Positions 8,623-17,439 of a DNA stretch of 64,000 nucleotides are shown piece by piece. The stretch is from Mangrovihabitans endophyticus (GTDB lineage Bacteria; Actinomycetota; Actinomycetes; Mycobacteriales; Micromonosporaceae): positions 93,402 to 157,401 of the forward strand of contig NZ_BMMX01000014.1 of NCBI RefSeq assembly GCF_014646155.1, read 5' to 3'. A program made the position numbers and the translations under genes. The first letter of the stretch is position 1. Each line of letters starts with the position of its first letter. The notes beneath the pieces were generated by a model, which ran no database searches, was not told the DNA's origin, and saw only the letters and a list, made by a program, of their open reading frames with translations.

Positions 8623-8833
8623 GGATCAAACCCTAATCGGCGTGGCACCGTCGACTCACGCCCGGTAGCGGAGATGCTGAGCCAGGATAATGATCACTGT
8701 CGCAATCGGTGCTTTTTCCGCATTTCACGGACTTGGTTCTGGGGCGGTGCTCTAATGGCTTTACGTCCCGATCGAGCAAGCCGACACGCACCGTGACCAC
8801 GGCCGCTCCAAGAACCGACGCGAGGAGGGGGTT

Positions 8834-9109
8834 GTGGACACTGGAGATCGTCTGCTGACGCCAGGCGAGGTGGCCGCGTTGTTCCGCGTCGACCCCAAGA
8901 CGGTGACCCGCTGGGCCGCCGCAGGGCGCATCGGCAGCATCCGCACTCCGGGTGGACACCGCCGATTCCGTGAATCCGAGGTACGCGCCCTGCTGGAAGG
9001 CGAGGGCGTAGTCGAGGAGATGCGCGAGGACGACGCGGCGAGCCGACCCCGCAACAGCGGACCGACCAACCCGGGTTCGAGCTATGGACCACCCAACGGG
9101 CTGCGCTGA
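8834..9109 (+). CDS. bldC: BldC, MerR-like developmental regulator
   Basis: A 91-residue DNA-binding protein consisting almost entirely of a MerR-type winged helix (residues about 7-60). It includes LLTPGEVAALFRVDPKTVTRWA and the diagnostic TPGGHRRFRESEVRALL. It lacks the coiled coil and effector domain of full MerR proteins. BldC in Streptomyces binds direct repeats cooperatively and controls the timing of differentiation. A GTG start at 8834 is preceded by GAGGAGGGGG. The C-terminal 30 residues (Pro/Asn/Ser-rich) are a variable tail. The 3' end overlaps the convergent UbiX-type gene by 28 bases. Confidence 0.9.
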   Translation: MDTGDRLLTPGEVAALFRVDPKTVTRWAAAGRIGSIRTPGGHRRFRESEVRALLEGEGVVEEMREDDAASRPRNSGPTNPGSSYGPPNGLR

Positions 9110-9720
9110 GCGTTCAACTCGCCCGCCCACCGGGTGAACAGCGTGTGCGGTACGCCCATGGCGTCCAGCACCTTGCCGGCGACGAAGTCGATCAACTGGC
9201 CGGCGCTCGCTTGCGCACCGACGGAGTAGAAGCCGGGGCTGGCCGGCAACACCACAGCCCCGGCATCGTGCAGGGCCAGCAGGTGCTCCAGGTGGCTGCG
9301 AGTCACCGGAGTCTCCCGCGGCACCACGACGGTCCGCCGCCGTTCCTTGAGCGACACCTCGGCGGCGCGTTGCAGCAGGTCCTTGGACAGCCCGATGGCG
9401 ATGCCCGCGCACGCCGCCGTGCTGGCCGGAACCACGACCATGCCCCGGGCCGGATACGAACCGCTACTCGGTCCCGCCGCCAGGTCTCCGGCCGGCCAGT
9501 ACGCGAGGTCGCCCAGGTCCCGGCCGAGCCAGGCGGACACGTCGTCCTTCCAGTGGCCGTCCCGGACGCTTGCGCCGGTCTCGTCCAGCAACGTGAGCCG
9601 GGCCGCCCGGGACACCACGAGGTCGACCGCCTCCCCGGCGTCCAGCAGGGCACCGATGACCGAGCGCGCGTACGGCGTACCGGAGGCACCGGAGACGCCG
9701 ACGATCCATGGTGTTCGCAT
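9082..9720 (-). CDS. ubiX: UbiX-family flavin prenyltransferase
   Basis: Makes the prenylated FMN cofactor needed by UbiD-type decarboxylases. The 212-residue length fits. Motifs seen are IVGVSGASGTPYA at the N-terminus (FMN-binding), VVPASTAACAGIAIGLSKDLLQRAAEVSLKE split across the middle, and VVVPRETP and PASPGFY toward the C-terminus. ATG at 9720. It lies downstream of the UbiA- and UbiD-type genes on the same strand, after a 50-base gap, so all three probably form one unit for the late steps of menaquinone synthesis. The 3' end runs 28 bases into bldC on the opposite strand. Confidence 0.9.
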   Translation of the reverse strand: MRTPWIVGVSGASGTPYARSVIGALLDAGEAVDLVVSRAARLTLLDETGASVRDGHWKDDVSAWLGRDLGDLAYWPAGDLAAGPSSGSYPARGMVVVPASTAACAGIAIGLSKDLLQRAAEVSLKERRRTVVVPRETPVTRSHLEHLLALHDAGAVVLPASPGFYSVGAQASAGQLIDFVAGKVLDAMGVPHTLFTRWAGELNAQRSPLGGP

Positions 9721-9770
9721 GGTCCCAGCATGCCCGCTCGGAGGTGATGCCCGCCGGTGACCGGCGCGGC

Positions 9771-10670
9771 TCACCCCAGGCGGGCTTGGACCGCGAGGTC
9801 GAGCACGGCGAACAGGAACAGCGCGATGCCGACGAATCCGTTCGCGGTGAAGAACGCCCGGTTCACCTTCGAGAGGTCCGCGGGCGTGACGACGATGTGC
9901 TGGTAGCCGAACGCGGCGGCGGTGAGCAGCAGGCCGATCCACCACAGCCAGCCAAGACCGGCCAGCACGCCAAACCAGACGAACAGCGCGAAGGTCACCA
10001 CGTGCGTCGCGGTCGAGACGTGCAGGGCGACACGAACCCCGAAGCGCGCGGGCGTGGAGTGCACCCCGATCCGCCGGTCCACCTCGACGTCCTGGCAGGC
10101 GTAGATGATGTCGAAACCGCCGATCCACAGCCCCACCGCGGCGCCCAGCACCCACGCCGGGCCGGAGCCCGCGAACGTCCCGGTGATCGCCAGCCAGGCA
10201 CCGACCGGGGCCACCGACTGCGCCAGGGCGAGCACGTAGTGCGGGAAGCTGGTGAACCGTTTCGCGTACGGGTAGATCACCAGCGGCACCACCGCCAACG
10301 GTGACAGCAGCAGGCAGAGCGGGTTGAGCAGGCCGGCGGCGAGGAACAGCAGGGCCAGCGAGACCAGGGCGCCGGTCCAGGCGGTACGCACGCTGACCGC
10401 GCCGGTGACCAGTTCGCGGTTGCGGGTGCGCGGGTTCAGCGCGTCGATGCGGCGGTCCAGGATCCGGTTGGCGGCCATCGCGAAGGTGCGCCCGGCCACC
10501 ATGGCGACGGTGACCAGCAGCAGGTCGACCCAGTGCACTCCGGAGCCGTCCACGGCCATCGCGACCAGGGCGGACAGATAGGCGAACGGCAGCGCGAAGA
10601 CGGAGTGCTCGATGGCGACCAGCCGCAGGAACGCCTTGACCCGGCCCGGACTCTCGGCGACGTCGGTCAC
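9771..10670 (-). CDS. mqnP: Menaquinone prenyltransferase, UbiA family (MqnP)
   Basis: Integral membrane enzyme that attaches the polyprenyl chain to 1,4-dihydroxy-6-naphthoate. The two Asp-rich motifs of UbiA enzymes are present: NRILDRRIDALNPRTRNRE in the first half and the second at DVEVDRRIGVHS, each coordinating Mg2+ and diphosphate. About eight hydrophobic segments follow. A GTG at 10670 is chosen because it overlaps the UbiD stop as GTGA and gives the family length of 299 residues; an upstream in-frame start would lie inside the UbiD gene. Context with UbiD and UbiX genes supports menaquinone rather than ubiquinone or haem O synthesis. Confidence 0.88.
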   Translation of the reverse strand: MTDVAESPGRVKAFLRLVAIEHSVFALPFAYLSALVAMAVDGSGVHWVDLLLVTVAMVAGRTFAMAANRILDRRIDALNPRTRNRELVTGAVSVRTAWTGALVSLALLFLAAGLLNPLCLLLSPLAVVPLVIYPYAKRFTSFPHYVLALAQSVAPVGAWLAITGTFAGSGPAWVLGAAVGLWIGGFDIIYACQDVEVDRRIGVHSTPARFGVRVALHVSTATHVVTFALFVWFGVLAGLGWLWWIGLLLTAAAFGYQHIVVTPADLSKVNRAFFTANGFVGIALFLFAVLDLAVQARLG

Positions 10671-12127
10671 GAGATCCCGTACTCCTTCCAGCGTTTGTCC
10701 ACCAGGCTGGTGATCTCCGGCGACATGGTCATCTCCTCCGGCCACCCCCTGGTGTATCCCTCGGACGGCAGCTTACGGGTTGCGTCGATGCCCGCCTTGC
10801 CGCCCCAGAACTGCTGGTAGGAAGCATGATCGAGATGGTCCACCGGACCTTGGGTGAGCAGCAGGTCGCGGTCGTAGTCGACGTTGCCGAACGCCCGGAA
10901 CGCCACCTCGCGGTAGTCGTGCACGTCGCAGTCCTCGTCCACCACCACGATCAGCTTGGACAGCGACATCAGATGCGCACCCCACACCGCGTTCATGATC
11001 TTCTGGGCGTGTTTGGGGTAGCGCTTGCGGATGGACACGATCACGCAGTTGTGGAAGACCCCGGCGGCGGGCATGTCGTAGTCGACGATGTCCGGGATGA
11101 GCATCCGCAGCAGCGGTAGAAAGATGCGCTCGGTGGCCTTGCCCAGCCCGTGATCCTCCTGCGGCGGCTTGGACGTGATGATCGAGTGGTAGACGGGCCG
11201 GCGGCGCATGGTCATGCACTCGATGTGCAGCACGGGGAAGGGCTCGACCGGCGTGTAGAAGCCGGTGTGGTCGCCGAACGGGCCCTCCGGCATCCGCTCG
11301 CCCGGTTCGAGATGGCCCTCCAGCACGATCTGTGCCTGCGCCGGCACCTGCAGCGGCACGGTCAGGCAGTCCACCATCTCGACCCGCTCCCCGCGCAGGA
11401 AGCCGGCGAACAGGTACTCGTCGATGTCGCCGGGAAGCGGCGCGCTGGCGGCGTAGCTGACCACCGGGTCGCAGCCGATCGCGACGGCCACCGGCAGCCG
11501 CTCGCCGCGGCGTTCCGCGACCGCATGGTGCGCCGTGGAGTCCTTGTGGATCTGCCAGTGCATGCCCAGCGTGTTCCGCGAGTGCTGCTGCAACCGGTAG
11601 AGGCCGAGGTTGCGCTTGCCGGTCTCCGGGTGCTTGGTGTGCGTCAGCCCGTAGTTGTGGAAGACACCGCCGTCACCCGGCCACACCTGCAGGCCGGGCA
11701 GCCGGTTCAGGTCCACCTCGTCGCCGCGCAGCACGACCTCCTGGCAGGGCGCGGACTTTACCTTCTTCGGCGGTACGGACTTGAGCTGCAACACCTTGCC
11801 CAGCCCCTCGCGCACCCCGGACCAGCCGACCGGCAGCTCGGGCTTGATCAGCGCGCCGATCCGGTCGCCGACCTCGTCCAGCGTGTCCACGCCGAGCGCC
11901 ATGGCCATGCGCCGCTCGGTGCCGAACAGGTTGACCGCCACCGGCATCTCGCCGCGGGTGGGCCGCTCGAACACCAGCGCCGGACCGCCGGCGCGCACGG
12001 TACGGGTGACGATCTCGCTGATCTCCAGGGTGGGGTCCACCGGCACGCTCACCCGCCGCAGCTCACCGGCTCGCTCCAGGGCGGCCAGGAAGCCTTGCAG
12101 GTCGGGGTACGGGAAACGGGCAGCCAT
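10667..12127 (-). CDS. UbiD-family menaquinone biosynthesis decarboxylase
   Basis: A 486-residue prenyl-FMN-dependent decarboxylase expected to remove the carboxyl group from the prenylated dihydroxynaphthoate in the futalosine pathway, matching the type encoded beside UbiA and UbiX genes in Streptomyces. Features include GGVFHNYGLTHTKHPETGKRNLGLYR mid-protein (shown here in parts: GGVFHNYGL, then GKRNLGLYRLQ), MPEGPFGDHTGFY with the conserved E-x-x-x-D region, and HSIITSKPPQEDH. The ATG at 12127 gives MAARFPYPDLQGFL, the usual N-terminus. Cofactor supply by the nearby UbiX gene is consistent. It is the first gene of the three-gene group. Confidence 0.9.
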   Translation of the reverse strand: MAARFPYPDLQGFLAALERAGELRRVSVPVDPTLEISEIVTRTVRAGGPALVFERPTRGEMPVAVNLFGTERRMAMALGVDTLDEVGDRIGALIKPELPVGWSGVREGLGKVLQLKSVPPKKVKSAPCQEVVLRGDEVDLNRLPGLQVWPGDGGVFHNYGLTHTKHPETGKRNLGLYRLQQHSRNTLGMHWQIHKDSTAHHAVAERRGERLPVAVAIGCDPVVSYAASAPLPGDIDEYLFAGFLRGERVEMVDCLTVPLQVPAQAQIVLEGHLEPGERMPEGPFGDHTGFYTPVEPFPVLHIECMTMRRRPVYHSIITSKPPQEDHGLGKATERIFLPLLRMLIPDIVDYDMPAAGVFHNCVIVSIRKRYPKHAQKIMNAVWGAHLMSLSKLIVVVDEDCDVHDYREVAFRAFGNVDYDRDLLLTQGPVDHLDHASYQQFWGGKAGIDATRKLPSEGYTRGWPEEMTMSPEITSLVDKRWKEYGIS

Positions 12128-12848
12128 GGTCACCAGTCTGGCACTGCCGTCCGGGGCGACCGGTTCGGTACGCGAACACGGCCTCATTTCTACGCTCCGT
12201 GTTCGTCACAGTTCGTAGTGTTGGACCTTGCGGGCGTCGCGCCGCGTGCAAACGCTCTCTCGGGCCGCGCGTCGCGGGCGTCGCGAAGAATCGAGATGCC
12301 GAGAGCTTTCCGTGCCCGTGGCCACGGGCGTCATCCGCTTTCCCGGCACGGCCCGGAGGTGTCGAAATCGCGGTGCGAAAAAATCACCGAAAGTCCTGGC
12401 GGCATCCTGGAGAGCAGCGCCGAACGTCCCCACTGAACGCCTAATAAGCTGGTGAAACGGCGGCCGAGCAGGGCCGCGGCAAGAGTTGCCACGACCCGTG
12501 CCGCCCCCGTCACGGATCGACGTCGATCATGTCGCCGCGACGACGCTCGTCGACCGGAGCACCCCAGACGAGCGCGGCGACCCACGCTTGAGTCGCCGAT
12601 CCGACGGAGCGCATCGTCGATCTCTTGAAGCCCCAGCCCGGACAAGATCGCGGATTGTGCCAATCGATTCGCTGCGTAACTAGACAGTGGATAATGCCGA
12701 AGGATTGATGCACACTACGTCACACGGCGTTGCGATCGTCCGCCAACGATCCCCGCCCTTTTTCTTGTGCGAGGGGCACGAGATCCTTTATTGGCGAACG
12801 AGCGGGAGTCCTTTCCGTGATCCATTTACTTCCCTCGGCCGGTGCGGC
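12128..12848. other. Intergenic region of 721 bases without a convincing gene
   Basis: Between the UbiD-type gene and the helix-turn-helix gene I find no open frame with actinobacterial codon bias. Short frames on both strands (for example 12331-12663 minus and 12486-12683 plus) lack GC bias at third positions and have no ribosome-binding site. Base composition is visibly less GC-rich than the neighbours, especially 12180-12470 and 12640-12840. A weak promoter-like pair, TTGTGC near 12655 and TAACTA near 12677, faces the helix-turn-helix gene. Confidence 0.5.
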
Positions 12849-13409
12849 ATGAGGCCGGGCGTCCCCGCGCCCCGCGCGGGCAGGGACGAGCAGCAGTCGG
12901 GGTCCCCGGCGACGGATCCGGTCGCCCAGCGTGATCAGGACCGGGCCATGCGGGCGGCCCTGGAGTTGGACGGGCCGGCCGCCGGGACCCGGCTCGCGGA
13001 CCAGCTCCGTCTGGCATGGGTGGCCGCCGGCCGACCTTCCATGTCGACCCTCGGCGACCACGTCGGATACAGCAAGGCCACCATTTCCAAGGTGCTCTCC
13101 GGCAAGATGGCCCCGGCCTGGCGCCTGGTCGTCAAGCTCGGCCGAGAGCTCGGCGTCTCCACCGCCACCGTGCAGCAGGAGTGGCACCCACTGTGGATCG
13201 CCGCGGACAGCCACCGCTGGCGGGTGCCGTCGTCGTCGCGTCCGGCCTACGGGGCCGGCGAATCCTGTCAGACCTGCGGTTGCTGGGTGACCGACATCGA
13301 CCGGCACCGCGCCTGGCACGAGGATCTGAACGAGCGGACCGCGCGGGCTGCCGAATCACTGCGATGGGCCACCCTGCGGGACGCCTTACCCCGCCGAGAC
13401 CGCCCGTGA
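12849..13409 (+). CDS. XRE-type helix-turn-helix protein with C-terminal CxxC
   Basis: A small regulator-like protein of about 186 residues. The first 45 residues are hydrophilic and variable. Residues about 48-105 form an XRE-type helix-turn-helix (STLGDHVGYSKATISKVLSG). The C-terminal part holds ESCQTCGCW and a downstream His-x-x-x-H (HRAWHEDL), which could bind zinc. The ATG at 12849 is chosen because upstream in-frame sequence to 12687 lacks third-position GC bias; the ribosome-binding site is weak, so the start is uncertain. It resembles the N-terminal domain of Streptomyces-type XRE regulators that pair with small DUF397 proteins, but no such partner is adjacent. Confidence 0.6.
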   Translation: MRPGVPAPRAGRDEQQSGSPATDPVAQRDQDRAMRAALELDGPAAGTRLADQLRLAWVAAGRPSMSTLGDHVGYSKATISKVLSGKMAPAWRLVVKLGRELGVSTATVQQEWHPLWIAADSHRWRVPSSSRPAYGAGESCQTCGCWVTDIDRHRAWHEDLNERTARAAESLRWATLRDALPRRDRP

Positions 13410-13448
13410 CACCGCCCCGCGCCTAGGGACGGCGCGGGAGCGTGCCCG

Positions 13449-14450
13449 TCACATCCCGCCCGCGTTGGCGTAGGAGTGCAGCCCGGTGAAGAACAGGTTC
13501 ACGCCGAACAGGTTCATCAGCATGGTGGCGAAGCCGAGCAGCGCGATCCAGGTGGCGGTGGTGCGCTTGACGCTGGGGGTGGCACGCGCGTGCAGGTAGC
13601 AGGCGTAGACGACCCAGGAGATGAACGCCCAGACCTCCTTGGGGTCCCAGCCCCAGTAACGGCCCCAGGACGCCTCCGCCCACAACGGCCCGGCGATCAG
13701 CGCGCCGAAGGTGAACAGCGGGAAGGCGAACGCGTGCAGGCGGAAGGTCAGCCGCTCCAACGTCTCGGCCGCCGAGACGCGCTTGCCGAGCGTGTACGGG
13801 AAACGGCGCTTGCCCTGGTCGTACCCGCTGCGGATGAGGAACATCGTGGCGGGAACCGCGCCGAGCAGCAGGATGCCGGACGCGATGATGATGGTCGACA
13901 CGTGGATGAGGAACCAGTAGGAGTGCAGCGCCGGGACCAGCGGACCGACCGGCGTGTACGCGACGAGGGCGGCTGCCCCGTTCAACACGACCAGACAGAG
14001 GGCGACGAACAGGCCGAGATGGCGGACGCCGGGTCGGCGGGTCAGCACGACCATCCAGGCCACCGACCCGACAAAGGTGACCGACAGGATGAACTCGTAC
14101 ATGTTGCCCCACGGCATCCGCCCCGCGGCGAGGCCGCGCGTGACGAGGGTGCCGAGGTGCAGCAGCACGCCGAGCGCGTTGACGCCGACCGCGACCTTGC
14201 CGAAGAGCGCACCCCGGTCGAGCGGCGTGCGAGGCGGTGCGGACGACGCGGGATCGGAGGGCGGAAGGTCACCGGGGACCTCCACGGCATCGGTAGGCGC
14301 GCCGGCACCGACCAGTTGCCGCGCCGGGCGTACCGCGGCGCGGCCGACGCGGCTGCGGTTGCCGAACGCGTACTCCGCGGCGTAGCTGACCATCGCGGCC
14401 AGATAGGCCAGCACGGTCAGTGCCATCAGTTGATTCGACAGCTCCGCCAT
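13449..14450 (-). CDS. ccsB: Cytochrome c biogenesis protein CcsB (CcsA/ResC type)
   Basis: Membrane haem-handling subunit of system II cytochrome c maturation, which with ResB moves haem across the membrane and ligates it to apocytochrome CXXCH motifs. It has 333 residues with about eight hydrophobic helices. The tryptophan-rich haem-binding motif WGRYWGWDPKEVW lies at about residues 254-266. His residues flank it in HSYWFLIHV and near the C-terminus (LHSYA). Its ATG shares one base with the ResB stop (TGATG), implying translational coupling. It is the last gene of the hemL-to-ccsB operon. A Pro/Ser-rich linker (about 45-80) separates the first helix from the rest. Confidence 0.93.
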   Translation of the reverse strand: MAELSNQLMALTVLAYLAAMVSYAAEYAFGNRSRVGRAAVRPARQLVGAGAPTDAVEVPGDLPPSDPASSAPPRTPLDRGALFGKVAVGVNALGVLLHLGTLVTRGLAAGRMPWGNMYEFILSVTFVGSVAWMVVLTRRPGVRHLGLFVALCLVVLNGAAALVAYTPVGPLVPALHSYWFLIHVSTIIIASGILLLGAVPATMFLIRSGYDQGKRRFPYTLGKRVSAAETLERLTFRLHAFAFPLFTFGALIAGPLWAEASWGRYWGWDPKEVWAFISWVVYACYLHARATPSVKRTTATWIALLGFATMLMNLFGVNLFFTGLHSYANAGGM

Positions 14451-16093
14451 CAGGGCGCCCTCCCGTCGTCGGCGGCGGCCTCCGCTGCGACGGCCGCGTG
14501 CACCAGCTCGGCGAACTCCTCGCCGAAGCCGGGATAGTCGGTGCGCGGCAGGCCACCGGCCTCCACCAAGCTACCGCCGCGCTCGTCGGCGTCCGGTGCC
14601 GGGGGAGAAATCCGGAACCACACGCGGCGCCGATGACCGGCCAGCGACAGCATCAGCCCGATCAGGCCGGCCACCGCACCACCGAGCACCAGGGCCTGCG
14701 TCGGGTCGTAGCGGACGGCGAGCGTGACGAACGGCCGGGTGCCGAGGAACTGCAGCGTCGAGCCGTCGTCGAGCGTCCAGGTGTCACCGGGCGTGAGCTT
14801 GCGCGGTCGCGCACCGCTGACATTCGTCAGTTGACCGCTGGCGATCTGGGCACGGTTGAGCGCGTACACGGATTCGGGATTGCCCAGGTCGACGCCGAGG
14901 TCGCCGCGGTACGCGGTGAGGAAGAGCGCGGGTGAGCGTTCCTGCGGGTAGGCCGAGCGGGGTGAACCGTCCGCGCTGACCGTGGGCAGGTATACGCCCT
15001 CGAACCCGACTTGCAGGTCGGGGTTGCGCTTGTTGGTGGCCGGGTCGATGTTGACATCCGGGAACTTGGCCGCGCCCTCGCTGGTCAGCATGCCGTCGGT
15101 GGGCAGGAAAGGTACGACCTTCGTCTGGCTCACGCCGTACCGGTCGGTGAACCGCAGGATCGGCGCGTATCCCTGGCCGAGCAGGTGCACGTTGGCGTGG
15201 TGCAGACGCAGCGGATCGTTGACGGTGAACCGGCGACGGTGCACCGGGCCGCCGTCCTCGGTCACGTCGACCGTGGCCATGAAGCTCTTCGGCTGGCCGG
15301 TGGGCTGGAACGTGGCCTGGAACCGGGTCAGGTTGAGGCAGAACCGGGGCAGGTCGGCGGGTTGCACCCGGGGACCGAGGGACGACTCGTCGTACTGCGT
15401 GACCGCGTTGCAGAAGCCGGTGTCGGCGCCCTGGACGAGCAGACGGTTACCGTGCCACCCGTACCAGGAACCGAAGCCCACCCCGACGAGCACCGCCAGC
15501 AGCGCCACGTGGAACAGCAGGTTGCCGGTCTCCTTGAGGTAGCCCTTCTCGGCGGAGACGATCCACGTCCCGGCGTCGTCCACCGCCGCGCGGGTGCGGA
15601 AGCGACGGCGCCGCAGCACCGCCGCCACGTCGGCGGCCACCTCGGCGGGCGCGCCCGGTCGTGGCGTCCCGGGCATGTGCTGCGGCAGCCGCCCGAGTCG
15701 ACGGGGTGCCGACGGCGGCGGTGTCCACAGCGAACGCACCTGGTCCACCAGCCGGGGCAGCACACAGCCGATCAGGGAGGTGAACAGCAACAGGTAGACC
15801 GCGGCGAACCAGGCCGACGCGTACACGTCGAACCCGCCCAGCCGATCCACCACCGGCGCCAGGTCCGGGTGCTGCCGGAAGTACGTCGCGACCCGCTCCG
15901 GGCTGACCTTGCGCTGCGGCAGCACCGAGCCGGGAATCGCCGCGACCGCGAGCAGGAAGAGCAACACCAGGGCGGTACGCATGCTGGTGAGCTGGCGCCA
16001 CGAGTTGCGCAGCAGCGCCAAGACCGGGTTGCTGCGGCGCGGCGGCGGCGCGGCAGGCGGGGCGGGGCGGTCTTCGACGACTGTCACAGCCAT
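14450..16093 (-). CDS. resB: Cytochrome c biogenesis protein ResB
   Basis: The partner of CcsB in system II. It has 547 residues with hydrophobic segments at about 38-58, 90-115, 180-205 and a C-terminal one near 465-485. The large region between the last two is extracytoplasmic. Conserved features include SMRTALVLLFLLAVAAIPGS in the first helix region and FTVNDPLRLHHANVHLLGQGYAP (in parts: NDPLR, then HLLGQGYAP) in the exported domain. The ATG at 16093 overlaps the end of ccdA by 10 bases; longer in-frame starts would be buried in ccdA. The C-terminal tail (about 490-547) is a short cytoplasmic extension. Confidence 0.92.
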   Translation of the reverse strand: MAVTVVEDRPAPPAAPPPRRSNPVLALLRNSWRQLTSMRTALVLLFLLAVAAIPGSVLPQRKVSPERVATYFRQHPDLAPVVDRLGGFDVYASAWFAAVYLLLFTSLIGCVLPRLVDQVRSLWTPPPSAPRRLGRLPQHMPGTPRPGAPAEVAADVAAVLRRRRFRTRAAVDDAGTWIVSAEKGYLKETGNLLFHVALLAVLVGVGFGSWYGWHGNRLLVQGADTGFCNAVTQYDESSLGPRVQPADLPRFCLNLTRFQATFQPTGQPKSFMATVDVTEDGGPVHRRRFTVNDPLRLHHANVHLLGQGYAPILRFTDRYGVSQTKVVPFLPTDGMLTSEGAAKFPDVNIDPATNKRNPDLQVGFEGVYLPTVSADGSPRSAYPQERSPALFLTAYRGDLGVDLGNPESVYALNRAQIASGQLTNVSGARPRKLTPGDTWTLDDGSTLQFLGTRPFVTLAVRYDPTQALVLGGAVAGLIGLMLSLAGHRRRVWFRISPPAPDADERGGSLVEAGGLPRTDYPGFGEEFAELVHAAVAAEAAADDGRAP

Positions 16094-16857
16094 GTCCCCG
16101 CGTTGAAGTCGAGGGTGGTGCGCAACCAGATCAGGAACTCGTTCCAGCCCCCGGTGACCAGCGCCAGCCCGATCAGGATGAGCAGCGCCCCACCGACACG
16201 GGTCACCCAGCGGCTGTTGCGGCGGACCGCCCGGAACACCCCGAGCAGCTTGCGGAAGAACAGGCCGAACAGCACGAACGGCACCCCGAGCCCGAGGCTG
16301 TACGCCATCGCCAGCACCACCGACCGGTCGGTCTGGCCGCTGGTGGTGGCCAGCGCGAGCACCGCGCCCAGGGTCGGGCCGACGCACGGCAGCCAGGAGA
16401 GCGCGAACAGCGCGCCGAAGATCGGCGCGCCGATCAGGCCGGCCGCCGGGAGCCGGCGGATGCGGACCTCCCGTTGCATCCCGGGGATCAGCCCGAGATA
16501 GCCCACGCCGAGCACGATGACCAGGACGCCGAGCACCACGTTGAGCGCGTCGGCGTGGGTCAGCATGGTGCGGCCGATGTTCGCGACGAGCGTGGCGAGC
16601 AGCGTGAACACGACCGCGAAGCCGAGGACGAACAGCGAGGTGCCGGCCAGAATGCGCCCGTACCGGCCGGGCTCACGCGGCGCGGGCCGGGACGCGTCCA
16701 GGTCGGAACCGGCCAGGCCGGTCACGTACGACAGGTAGCCGGGTAGCAACGGCAGGACGCACGGGGACAGGATGCTGACCAGCCCGGCGAGCGCCGCCAC
16801 GCCGATCGCCAGCAGCAGCGGGCCGGTGCTGGCGATGTCCGCGAATCCGGCGCCCAT
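16084..16857 (-). CDS. ccdA: Thiol-disulfide transporter CcdA
   Basis: Membrane protein of 257 residues and about six helices that carries reducing equivalents from cytoplasmic thioredoxin to the outside, keeping apocytochrome cysteines reduced. Both redox cysteines are present, in SPCVLPLLPGYLSYVTG (near residue 33) and LPCVGPTLGA (near residue 157). The start shares a base with the stop of the upstream thioredoxin-like gene (TGATG). Electrons would pass to that lipoprotein, encoded immediately before it. Confidence 0.93.
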   Translation of the reverse strand: MGAGFADIASTGPLLLAIGVAALAGLVSILSPCVLPLLPGYLSYVTGLAGSDLDASRPAPREPGRYGRILAGTSLFVLGFAVVFTLLATLVANIGRTMLTHADALNVVLGVLVIVLGVGYLGLIPGMQREVRIRRLPAAGLIGAPIFGALFALSWLPCVGPTLGAVLALATTSGQTDRSVVLAMAYSLGLGVPFVLFGLFFRKLLGVFRAVRRNSRWVTRVGGALLILIGLALVTGGWNEFLIWLRTTLDFNAGTWL

Positions 16858-17435
16858 CAGCCGGTCCCCTCCGCGGCGATGCTCTCCACCAGGGGCTGCA
16901 ACTCGCTGCGGGCCACCTCCCGGCGCACCGCGGCGGCGATCCGGCCCTGCCGGTCGAGGACCAGCGTCGACGGGGTGCTGGCCTGCGTCACGTCGAACTG
17001 CAACGCGACCTTCGAGTCCGGGTCGTAGATGCTCGGATAGGTGATCTGACCGCGTTCGAACGCTCTCGCCGCGTCACGGTCGTCGCGGATGTTGACGCCG
17101 ATGAAGGCCACGCCCTTGGCCTTGGTCGCCTGGTAGGTCTCCTCCAGGTCGTCCGCTTCGGCCCGGCACGGGTTGCACCATGAGCCCCAGAAGTTGACCA
17201 CCACGACCTTGCCACGGTCCGCCGCTACGTCGTACGTGCCACCGTCCAGCCGTTCGCCGGTCACCTCCCGGGCCGCGGGACGGTCCTGCGGATCGCACCG
17301 GATGACACCGTCGGCGCCGGTCGCGCACTGCTTGGCCCAGCCGTCGTCGCCGCAGCCGGTCGTCGCCGCCACGCTCAGCGCGACGACGGACAGCAGCATG
17401 GCCCGCAGCGCGGACCTGGACGGGTGCCGGCGCAC
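16857..17435 (-). CDS. Thioredoxin-like lipoprotein (ResA/TlpA type)
   Basis: Membrane-anchored extracytoplasmic thiol-disulfide reductase of 192 residues. A signal peptide ends in the lipobox-like ATTGC (Cys28). The thioredoxin fold shows VVVNFWGSWCNPCRAEADDL with the active site WCNPC and the cis-Pro loop ASTPSTLVLD. It would reduce the CXXCH motif of apocytochrome c before haem attachment by ResB/CcsB, drawing electrons from CcdA. It starts 4 bases after the phosphatase gene ends. Two extra cysteines (residues about 37 and 47) lie between the lipobox and the fold. Confidence 0.9.
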   Translation of the reverse strand: MRRHPSRSALRAMLLSVVALSVAATTGCGDDGWAKQCATGADGVIRCDPQDRPAAREVTGERLDGGTYDVAADRGKVVVVNFWGSWCNPCRAEADDLEETYQATKAKGVAFIGVNIRDDRDAARAFERGQITYPSIYDPDSKVALQFDVTQASTPSTLVLDRQGRIAAAVRREVARSELQPLVESIAAEGTG

Positions 17436-17439
17436 CTGG

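Noticed and set aside
8834..9109. Full MerR or phage excisionase assignment for the bldC gene
   Set aside because: The TPGGHRRFRESEVRALL end and short length match BldC; no integrase or metal-binding effector domain is present.
12331..12663. 110-codon minus-strand frame in the 721-base gap
   Set aside because: No third-position GC bias, no ribosome-binding site and no recognisable motif.
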